From CBDTTM01 sp965363355 (lineage in GTDB: Bacteria > Bacillota > Negativicutes > Selenomonadales > Selenomonadaceae), in NCBI GenBank assembly GCA_965363355.1, contig CBDTTM010000143.1, forward strand, positions 1 to 6,669: a stretch of 6,669 nt of DNA, in the 5' to 3' direction. A program made the position numbers and the translations under genes. Below are positions 1-5,890 of this stretch, piece after piece (positions within the stretch are counted from its first letter, which is position 1; each line of letters opens with the position of its first letter). The notes below the pieces were generated by a model, which made no database searches, was not told the origin of the DNA, and saw nothing but the letters and a program-made list of their open reading frames with translations.

Positions 1-63
1 AATAAATGTTGTAGTTTTGATTTTCATCAAAACCACAACATTTATTATAGAGCCGGCTTTTTT
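1..63 (+). terminator. Hairpin terminator of an upstream gene (cut by window edge)
   Basis: Positions 1-12 pair with 35-46 and 14-21 pair with 26-33, leaving one A/C mismatch and a 4-base loop (22-25). This gives an approximately 21-bp, AT-rich stem starting at the first base of the window. It is followed by AGCCGGCT (51-58) and a run of six T (58-63). Because the stem is still perfect at the window edge, and the GC-rich block next to the T run has no partner inside the window, the partner strand of AGCCGGCT probably lies just upstream. The whole would then be one very long rho-independent terminator. Strand is inferred from the T run. Confidence 0.7.
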
Positions 64-229
64 CAGTTTAAAAACAGTTTAATTTTTGTAAATAGGATGT
101 TTAATAAATTCATTTACAATACATATAGAAACTTCAAAAGGCACATGAAGTTTTACAAGCTGGATTAATGAAGAAAGCAAGAATGAAACAAGTATGTGAC
201 AGATATTTGTTTGTCTTAACGAGGTTGAT

Positions 230-1681
230 ATGTATATGGAAATGAATAAAAAACATGCGTTGATTCTTTTGGTGATGGGAGCATATTTATTCTTTTTGGG
301 TAACTCGATGATTTTCATCACGGACCCTGTCGAGTCCAATTATGTTTTGACAGCAAAAGAAATGCTACAGGCACATAATTATATTTCACCACAAATTTAT
401 GGTTCTTATTGGTATGACAAACCAATTTTCTTTTATTGGGAGCTTATTGCTGCCTTTAAGATCTTTGGAATAAATGAATTTGCCGCAAGGTTTTTCCCGG
501 CTCTCTTTGGGATTGTTGGCCTTTTTATGACATATTTGTTCGCGCGTAAGCTTTATGATGAAAAAACGGGACTGATCTCGGCCTTAGTTTTAGGGACATC
601 CTTTGAATATTGGCTCATAGCCAAGACGGTCATTACGGATATGGCACTCCTTGTGTTTTTTGATGCGGTTCTGCTGTTTTTTTATTTAGGCTACACTACC
701 GCGAAGAAAAACTATTACTATGCTTGTTATGTATTTGCGGGTTTAGCCGTACTCACCAAAGGCCCCATTGGTATTTTGCTGCCGGGCTTTATCATCGTGC
801 TCTTTTTGCTTTATAAAAAAGACTGGCGTTCAGTTGGGCAAATGAAATTACTGCCGGGCATGCTGCTTTTTCTTATTGTTGCGGGCAGCTGGTACTTTAT
901 GATGTATGCAATGCATGGACAGGATTTTTTACTGACCTTTTTCGGTGTGCATAACATTTTGCGGGCAACGGTATCTGAACATCCTAGATTTGATGTTTGG
1001 TACTATTATACGGTGATGTTTTTCATCGGCTTTTTCCCTTGGATATTTACCGTTCCTATGTTTATCCATAAATATTGGAAAAAGAAAGAATGGCCTGTAA
1101 TCGATCAAACTACTGCGTATTTATTGATTTGGGCATTTGTAGTCGCGATATTTTATCAGTGTATGGCAACCAAATACACGACATACACGTTTCCGTATTT
1201 GCTCCCCATTGCGATTTTGGCTGCACGTTTATTGCTGAATCATCCTAAAATTACGAAGGGCGTAGTGGTTTTCAATTTGATTTTTTACACGGTTTTGACC
1301 TTTTTTGTCGCCATACCTTATTGCCGAGAATATTCGGCAAAGGATGCAGCGCAGCGCATTGGAGCGATTGCTGCGCCAGCGCAAGTGGTCGTAAGCTATG
1401 GTGATTATAAGACATCTTCGGTCTTTTATAGCGATCACATGGTGTATCGCCTGGAAAAGGCAGCCAATATTGAAGGTCTAGAGCCAAAAAAAATGAGCTG
1501 GAACAGCAAAAATGTCATGCCGTTTATGGCAGAAGAGGATATTCCACCAACCGAACCGGTGCTGGCGATTGTCGAAGCACAAAAGGCAGACGAATTTGAG
1601 CAGACAATGCCTGGAAATTGGCAGATGGTAGATGATTATGGCAGGCTCAAGGTGTTTTCACATGTGCCGACAAAGCAATAA
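230..1681 (+). CDS. ArnT-like membrane glycosyltransferase (GT-C fold, PMT_2/GT83 type)
   Basis: This 483-residue integral membrane protein probably transfers a sugar from a polyprenyl-phosphate donor on the outer face of the inner membrane. In the ArnT family the sugar is 4-amino-4-deoxy-L-arabinose and the acceptor is lipid A, which confers cationic peptide resistance. Visible family marks are a first hydrophobic segment (about 9-29), then the acidic loop motif D32-P-V-E35, YDKP at 62-65, TD at 136-137, GLAVLTKGP at 171-179, N242..R245..E250-H251, and WYYY...GFFPW at 257-271. Many further hydrophobic segments run to about residue 362, followed by a short soluble C-terminal tail (about 365-483). 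It is shorter than E. coli ArnT (about 550) mainly in that tail. GAGG at 221-224 sits 5 bases before ATG 230; ATG 236 is an alternative start. No other arn genes are nearby and the gene ends at its own terminator, so the exact donor and acceptor are unproven. A different sugar, or a glycan or protein acceptor, is possible. Confidence 0.88.
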   Translation: MYMEMNKKHALILLVMGAYLFFLGNSMIFITDPVESNYVLTAKEMLQAHNYISPQIYGSYWYDKPIFFYWELIAAFKIFGINEFAARFFPALFGIVGLFMTYLFARKLYDEKTGLISALVLGTSFEYWLIAKTVITDMALLVFFDAVLLFFYLGYTTAKKNYYYACYVFAGLAVLTKGPIGILLPGFIIVLFLLYKKDWRSVGQMKLLPGMLLFLIVAGSWYFMMYAMHGQDFLLTFFGVHNILRATVSEHPRFDVWYYYTVMFFIGFFPWIFTVPMFIHKYWKKKEWPVIDQTTAYLLIWAFVVAIFYQCMATKYTTYTFPYLLPIAILAARLLLNHPKITKGVVVFNLIFYTVLTFFVAIPYCREYSAKDAAQRIGAIAAPAQVVVSYGDYKTSSVFYSDHMVYRLEKAANIEGLEPKKMSWNSKNVMPFMAEEDIPPTEPVLAIVEAQKADEFEQTMPGNWQMVDDYGRLKVFSHVPTKQ

Positions 1682-1720
1682 GATTGTAAAAATACTGAAA
1701 TGAATGTGCGTGATATGGAG

Positions 1721-1751
1721 AACGGCTTGATAATAAAATCAAGCCGTTTTT
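1721..1751 (+). terminator. Intrinsic terminator of the ArnT-like gene
   Basis: AACGGCTTGAT (1721-1731) pairs perfectly with ATCAAGCCGTT (1738-1748) around a 6-base loop, and the arm runs into five T (1747-1751). It lies 40 bases after the stop codon at 1681 and separates this unit from the mannitol operon. Confidence 0.92.
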
Positions 1752-1839
1752 GCGTGTGAAAAGCTAAGGCGAACAGGATATTTTTTCCTTTCTTAAATTT
1801 TGTCCCCATCAGTTAGGGTCAAGATTTAAGGTCTTTTCG

Positions 1840-1869
1840 TTGTAAAGGGCAGAGTTCTTGCTCTATAAT
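1840..1869 (+). promoter_or_regulatory. Promoter of the mannitol operon
   Basis: A perfect -10 box TATAAT (1864-1869) is preceded at 18 bases by TTGTAA (1840-1845), a 4-of-6 match to the -35 consensus. The expected start site is about 1876, which falls inside the palindrome at 1873-1888. This is the best promoter-like sequence in the roughly 400-base gap before mtlA. It implies a 5' untranslated leader of about 280 bases. Confidence 0.65.
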
Positions 1870-1872
1870 AAG

Positions 1873-1888
1873 GTTAACTTAAGTTAAC
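1873..1888. promoter_or_regulatory. Perfect 16-bp palindrome, probable repressor operator
   Basis: GTTAACTTAAGTTAAC is exactly self-complementary over 16 bases and starts 3 bases after the -10 box, so a bound dimer would cover the transcription start and block RNA polymerase. The TTAAC half-sites resemble those of several MarR-family operators, but no regulator gene is in the window and the binding protein is unknown. That it controls mtlA is inferred from position. Confidence 0.6.
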
Positions 1889-2145
1889 GGATATGTGTTT
1901 TGGCTTCTAAGTGATCATTAAGAAGTCAGCAAGGTAGCTCGGTATAGGAGATTGCTTTAGCTTTTGCCAAAGTATCTCAGACAACGGAATTTATGTATCA
2001 TAAGTGAAATGTATTTATTTTTGGTAGAGCTCAGTTATATTTTGCTGAAGCAATTATCAAAGTTTTGCATGACGAAAATAAGAAAATGCAGATGAGGGAG
2101 TGTCCTTGTCGTCTGTAATTTTTGCAGACCATATAAAATATTGAT
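1889..2145 (+). other. Long structured 5' leader of mtlA
   Basis: No convincing gene lies in this stretch. Several local hairpins can form: TGGCTTCT 1901-1908 with AGAAGTCA 1921-1928 (one G-U pair); GAGAT 1948-1952 plus CTTT 1955-1958 with AAAG 1969-1972 plus ATCTC 1974-1978; TTGC 2042-2045 with GCAA 2050-2053; and GTCTGT 2111-2116 with GCAGAC 2124-2129. None is followed by a T run, so no terminator is seen. I do not recognise a known riboswitch or T-box. The part before the promoter (1752-1839) shows nothing identifiable. Confidence 0.4.
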
Positions 2146-2156
2146 GGAGGTTAATT

Positions 2157-4040
2157 ATGGAGAAAACAGCAAATAGTGGAATCCAGGAAAATATGCAAAA
2201 GTTTGGTCGCTTTTTGAGCGGCATGGTTTTGCCTAATATAGGAGCGTTCATTGCCTGGGGCCTTTTGACCGCACTTTTTATCCCGACTGGCTGGCTGCCA
2301 AATGAAAGCTTGGCACAGGTTGGCGGACCAATGTCAAAATGGTTGATTCCTTTAGTTATCGGTTATAGCGGTGGTAGTGCGATTGCAGGACATCGCGGTG
2401 GTATCCTTGGTGCTATTGCCACCAGCGGTGTTATTGCCGGAGCGGATATTCCGATGTTTTTAGGGGCAATGATCATGGGGCCTCTTGGCGGTTATGTCAT
2501 CAAAAAATTTGATGCGGCAATTGAAGACAGTATTCCAACGGGTTTTGAAATGCTCATCAATAACTTTTCAGCAGGCATCATCGGTGCGATCCTTTCGCTT
2601 TTAGCTTATGTTGCAGTAGGACCGCTCGTTCTTTCGGCAAACAATATCTTGCGAGCTGGCGTTGAAATCGTTGTCGGTGCCGGGCTCTTACCGCTGGCTT
2701 CGATCATTATTGAACCGGCAAAAATACTCTTTTTGAACAATGCCTTAAATCACGGTGTACTGAGCCCGTTGGGAATCCAGCAGGCGCAGGAAGCTGGAAA
2801 ATCAGTATTCTTTTTATTAGAAGCAAATCCAGGTCCAGGGCTTGGAATTTTGCTGGCATACTGGTTATTTGGCAAAGGCATGGCAAGAAGCTCGACCCCG
2901 GGGGCGATGATTATCCACTTCCTCGGCGGTATCCATGAAATCTATTTCCCGTATGTATTGATGAAACCAATTCTTTTATTGGCAGTTATTGCCGGTGGTA
3001 TCAGTGGCGTGTTTACGCTTACCGTACTTGGTGGCGGCCTTATCGCACCAGCATCTCCAGGGAGTATCTTTGCCGTATTGGCAATGACACCAAAAGGTGC
3101 TTTCCTCGCCAATATCATTGCGATCATCGTCGCTGCGATAGTATCATGTGTTGTTGCATCGATCTTCATTAAAGCGTCCAAAGATGGCGATGAAGATTCT
3201 TTTGAAGAAGCAAAGCAGAATATGAAAGATCTTAAGAACCGTGGCAAAGTCGATGGTGAAACAAAGGTCAGTGGCGCACAGCTTAGAAAAATTGTGTATG
3301 CTTGTGATGCTGGTATGGGATCGAGTGCACTTGGTGCAGCGTCTTTGCGTAAAAAGCTCAAAAAAGATGGTTATACGAATATTTCGGTGACGAATACGGC
3401 AATCGGGAATATTCCGAAAGATGCACAAATCGTTATTTCACATGAAAAATTAGCAGAACGTGCCCTTGAAGATTCGCCGCAGGCAGAACATATCTTTGTA
3501 AAAGATTTCGTGCAAAACCAGGTTTATGAAATCTTGTCCGAGCGCCTTAAAGATGTGGCAGTTTCTGAAATAGTTGAAGATACAGCAGATGAAGCGGTAA
3601 GAGAAGGTATCTTAAGAAAAGAAAATATAAAAGTAGGCCTTTCTAGCACGGATAAAATAGAGGCTATTCGCACTGCCGGAAAAATTCTTGTTGAAACAGG
3701 CTATGTCGCAGAAGGATATATCGATGGCATGGTAGAAAGAGAACAAGACATCACTACCTATATTGGCCGAGGGATTGCAATTCCTCATGGTGCATCGAAC
3801 GTGAAGTCTCAAATCAAAGAATCAGGCTTAGTGGTCTTGCAATATCCAAATGGTATTTCTTTTGGTGAGGAAACAGCTTATTTGGTCATCGGGATTGCAG
3901 GCAAGGACAACGATCATTTAGCTATATTGGCAAACATTGCTTCAGCAATTGACGAATATGATGATGATTCGATCCAAAATCTTTACAAAACAAAAGATAA
4001 AGAAGTATTATATAATCTCTTTATGCATACCAATAAATAA
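2157..4040 (+). CDS. mtlA: Mannitol-specific PTS permease, fused IICBA
   Basis: This 627-residue enzyme II imports D-mannitol through the inner membrane and phosphorylates it to mannitol-1-phosphate, using phosphate passed from HPr. The membrane IIC domain spans about 1-340. Its start (FGRFLSGMVLPNIGAFIAWG) and its substrate motif GGIHEIYFP with E261 closely match E. coli MtlA. A charged linker (about 342-375) leads to the IIB domain, with the phosphorylated cysteine C383 in YACDAGMGSSALG. The IIA domain runs from about 489 to the end, with the phosphorylated histidine H544 in GIAIPHG. The length matches E. coli MtlA (637), so all three domains are complete. Many Firmicutes such as Bacillus instead carry IIA as a separate MtlF. 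GGAGG (2146-2150) lies 6 bases before ATG 2157. It is followed by mtlD; a promoter and palindrome precede it at 1840-1888. Confidence 0.97.
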   Translation: MEKTANSGIQENMQKFGRFLSGMVLPNIGAFIAWGLLTALFIPTGWLPNESLAQVGGPMSKWLIPLVIGYSGGSAIAGHRGGILGAIATSGVIAGADIPMFLGAMIMGPLGGYVIKKFDAAIEDSIPTGFEMLINNFSAGIIGAILSLLAYVAVGPLVLSANNILRAGVEIVVGAGLLPLASIIIEPAKILFLNNALNHGVLSPLGIQQAQEAGKSVFFLLEANPGPGLGILLAYWLFGKGMARSSTPGAMIIHFLGGIHEIYFPYVLMKPILLLAVIAGGISGVFTLTVLGGGLIAPASPGSIFAVLAMTPKGAFLANIIAIIVAAIVSCVVASIFIKASKDGDEDSFEEAKQNMKDLKNRGKVDGETKVSGAQLRKIVYACDAGMGSSALGAASLRKKLKKDGYTNISVTNTAIGNIPKDAQIVISHEKLAERALEDSPQAEHIFVKDFVQNQVYEILSERLKDVAVSEIVEDTADEAVREGILRKENIKVGLSSTDKIEAIRTAGKILVETGYVAEGYIDGMVEREQDITTYIGRGIAIPHGASNVKSQIKESGLVVLQYPNGISFGEETAYLVIGIAGKDNDHLAILANIASAIDEYDDDSIQNLYKTKDKEVLYNLFMHTNK

Positions 4041-4086
4041 AAAAGACAGGATTGCCAGAGAGCTTCTGGCAATCCAATGTCTTTTT
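4040..4086 (+). terminator. Long mtlA-mtlD intercistronic hairpin (partial terminator or stabiliser)
   Basis: GGATTGCCAGA (4049-4059) pairs perfectly with TCTGGCAATCC (4065-4075). AAAAAGACA (4040-4048) pairs with TGTCTTTTT (4078-4086), leaving only AA (4076-4077) bulged. The resulting 20-bp stem ends in five T, which is terminator-like. It begins on the last base of the mtlA stop codon and ends 3 bases before the mtlD ribosome site (AGGAGG, 4089-4094). With no promoter seen after it, it most likely lets only part of transcription through to mtlD, or protects the 3' end of mtlA mRNA. Confidence 0.8.
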
Positions 4087-4103
4087 ACAGGAGGAAAATA
4101 TTC

Positions 4104-5246
4104 ATGAAAAAAGCAGTTCATTTTGGTGCAGGTAACATCGGTAGAGGATTTATCGGACAACTATTAAACGCTTCCGGCTATGAAATCACTTTTGTTGATG
4201 TCAATCAGGAACTCGTTGATGATATCAATACCTTGGGGAAATACACAATTCAGATCGTCGGCGATGAACCAAAACGGATTTTAGTCGAAAATGTCGCTGC
4301 AGTCAATGGCAATGACATTGAAACAGTCATTGCTAAAATCACAGAAGCGGATATTGTCACGACGGCAATTGGTCCGAATATCCTCAAATTCATTGCACCA
4401 AATATCGCAAAGGGCATTGAAAAACGCGTGAGTGTAACGAATGCACCACTTAATATCATTGCTTGTGAAAATATGGTGGGGGGATCTACTGTCCTTAAAA
4501 ACTTCGTCTACGAACATCTCAGTGATGAAGCGAAATCTAAAGCGGAGACTTGCATTGCTTTCCCAGATGCTGCGGTCGATCGTATCGTTCCGATTCAGCA
4601 TAACGAAGAAAAACTTTTGGTCCAGGTTGAAGAGTATTGTGAATGGGATGTCGATGCGACTAAGGTTGTAGGTGAACGCCCAGCGATTGAAGGCCTTACG
4701 TATGTTGATGATCTTAAAGCTTATATTGAAAGAAAGCTCTTTACGATCAATACAGGGCATGCTGCGATTGCTTATTTGGCTTATCAAAAAGGCATTAAAG
4801 ACATTTATTCGGCGATGCAGGATAAAGGCATCGTTGAAATGGCTCGCAAAGTTTGGCAGGAAACAGGCGAACTTCTTGTTGAAAAATATGGTTTCGATAA
4901 AGCGACGCATGCAAAATACATTGCTTCCGCAGAGAAACGTTTCAGCAATCCGTATATTTCCGATGATGTTACTCGCGTGGCTCGCGGTCCGGTTCGCAAA
5001 TTGTCGGCAAATGATCGTTTGACTTCTCCAGCCATGCAACTTTTAGAAAAAGGCATTGTTGCTGACAGCTTGGCAACGGTTATCGCCGCAGCTTTGCAGT
5101 TTGACTGTGCAGAAGACAAGGAAGCTGTCGAAGTTCAAGACTATATAAAAGCCAATGGCATGGCAGCTGCAATCACACATTTTACAGAAATTCCAGCTGG
5201 CAATGATCTTTATAAACGAATAGAAGATAAACTCAAAATCAAATAA
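4104..5246 (+). CDS. mtlD: Mannitol-1-phosphate 5-dehydrogenase
   Basis: This 380-residue cytosolic enzyme oxidises mannitol-1-phosphate to fructose-6-phosphate with NAD+, feeding the product of MtlA into glycolysis. The N-terminal dinucleotide-binding loop is FGAGNIGRGFIG at 7-18. Family motifs include NAPLNIIACENMV and ERKLFTINTGHA, the latter with K211, N216 and H219, the lysine/asparagine/histidine set of the long-chain mannitol dehydrogenase family. Length matches E. coli MtlD (382). The start chosen is ATG 4104, which has AGGAGG at 4089-4094 and gives the usual MKKAVHFGAGN opening. The in-frame ATG at 4077 would add nine residues encoded by the terminator-like hairpin and has no ribosome site, so it is rejected. 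The gene is the second of the mtlAD pair and ends at the terminator 5289-5329. Confidence 0.97.
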   Translation: MKKAVHFGAGNIGRGFIGQLLNASGYEITFVDVNQELVDDINTLGKYTIQIVGDEPKRILVENVAAVNGNDIETVIAKITEADIVTTAIGPNILKFIAPNIAKGIEKRVSVTNAPLNIIACENMVGGSTVLKNFVYEHLSDEAKSKAETCIAFPDAAVDRIVPIQHNEEKLLVQVEEYCEWDVDATKVVGERPAIEGLTYVDDLKAYIERKLFTINTGHAAIAYLAYQKGIKDIYSAMQDKGIVEMARKVWQETGELLVEKYGFDKATHAKYIASAEKRFSNPYISDDVTRVARGPVRKLSANDRLTSPAMQLLEKGIVADSLATVIAAALQFDCAEDKEAVEVQDYIKANGMAAAITHFTEIPAGNDLYKRIEDKLKIK

Positions 5247-5288
5247 GGCAGAAATACGACTTACCCATGTTTTTTTGTGAATGATAAA

Positions 5289-5329
5289 CCGGACCATTGT
5301 TTTATGCTATGGTCCGGCTTTTTATTTTT
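5289..5329 (+). terminator. Intrinsic terminator of the mtlAD operon
   Basis: CCGGACCAT (5289-5297) pairs perfectly with ATGGTCCGG (5309-5317) around an 11-base loop. The T-rich tract CTTTTTATTTTT (5318-5329) follows. It lies 42 bases after the mtlD stop codon. Confidence 0.93.
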
Positions 5330-5377
5330 CATATAATCAGTAGGGACACATAATATGCAAAGCTCGGGATGTTTCGT

Positions 5378-5406
5378 TTGACAGATATTCGTAGGTCTAG
5401 TATACT
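5378..5406 (+). promoter_or_regulatory. Strong promoter upstream of the c-di-GMP riboswitch
   Basis: TTGACA (5378-5383), a perfect -35, and TATACT (5401-5406), five of six for the -10, are separated by exactly 17 bases. This is the best housekeeping promoter in the window. Transcription would start near 5413, about 125 bases before the riboswitch core. A second -10-like TATAAT at 5504-5509 lies closer to the aptamer but lacks a good -35. Confidence 0.8.
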
Positions 5407-5535
5407 GAAATGACCGTTGCGTTATCTTTTTGCAGAGAGCTACGGTATATAAAATTGAATAAAGAAAGTCCTTCTTAAAACAGGCTGATGGATTGTAAAC
5501 ATTTATAATGCTTATTTTAAGTTGAGGACAATACA

Positions 5536-5622
5536 TTCAAAATAAGGGCAAACTTATCGAAAGATAAGGACGCAAAGCTATGGGCTTAATGATTTTATCT
5601 ACAGCTGCCAGGTTACATTATT
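5536..5622 (+). promoter_or_regulatory. Cyclic-di-GMP-I (GEMM-I) riboswitch aptamer
   Basis: The conserved blocks of this riboswitch class occur in the right order and spacing. They are GGGCAAAC (5546-5553), a helix CTTATC/GATAAG (5553-5558 with 5563-5568) capped by the GAAA tetraloop (5559-5562), GGACGCAAAGC (5568-5578), GGGCTTA (5582-5588), and the 3' element GCTGCCAGGTTA (5604-5615). AATAA (5541-5545) can close the base of the aptamer with TTATT (5618-5622). The aptamer binds the second messenger cyclic-di-GMP; the tetraloop docks into its receptor in the other helix. Its 3' strand is shared with the terminator at 5605-5655, and the gene downstream is an HD-GYP protein, so binding should favour read-through. 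The recognition is by consensus matching by eye. Confidence 0.95.
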
Positions 5623-5655
5623 ATTATTATTAATGATGTGACCTGGCAGTTTTTT
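5605..5655 (+). terminator. Riboswitch-controlled terminator (expression platform)
   Basis: Positions 5605-5622 pair with 5632-5649 as an 18-bp stem with two G-U pairs (5614/5640 and 5619/5635), a 9-base loop and six T (5650-5655). The left arm contains the conserved GCCAGGTT of the aptamer (5607-5614), so aptamer and terminator are mutually exclusive folds. Ligand-bound RNA should escape termination. Confidence 0.93.
5617..5631 (+). repeat. (ATT)5 trinucleotide microsatellite in the terminator hairpin
   Basis: Five tandem ATT units form the loop and the top of the left arm of the riboswitch terminator. Gain or loss of units by slippage would change the loop and upper stem while leaving the GC-rich base intact. 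Confidence 0.7.
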
Positions 5656-5890
5656 GTTTAACAGTATTACATAGAGTTGAATTGTAAAACGGGAATCAGA
5701 GTTTTATGGACTGACATATAGAGGAAGCAAGCAAATTCATTTGGATTTTGTGGGAGTTTTTATTACTAGCATGTGTGGTCAGAGTTCTATCCTTAGCAAA
5801 AGACATATGACATCTTTTATAATGCTGATAAAAAGGATTTTTCAGAAGGAAAACTGTGTTGGTTATGAAGATGAGAGGCGAGGTGTCGGT

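Noticed and set aside
79..339. 86-codon minus-strand frame crossing the start of the ArnT-like gene
   Set aside because: Overlaps the 5' end of a convincing gene, resembles no family, and no promoter or ribosome site supports it.
1931..2036. Two tRNA D-arm look-alikes (GGTAGCTCGGTA near 1933 and GGTAGAGCTCAGTT near 2022), suggesting tRNA genes or a tRNA-like leader
   Set aside because: No TTCGA-type T loop, no acceptor-stem pairing and no anticodon arm at the right distance.
2132..2137. TATAAA as a -10 box right before mtlA
   Set aside because: Transcription would begin at the ribosome site itself and no -35 is found at a proper distance.
1752..2156. T-box leader or known sugar riboswitch before mtlA
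   Set aside because: No T-box sequence, no terminator/antiterminator pair and no known riboswitch consensus could be found by eye.
2942..3361. 139-codon minus-strand frame within mtlA
   Set aside because: Antisense shadow of the IIC/IIB coding region, with no independent support.
4281..5039. Long 252-codon minus-strand open frame inside mtlD
   Set aside because: It lies wholly antisense to a clearly recognised mtlD, has no sensible ribosome site, and its composition is that of a reverse-strand shadow.
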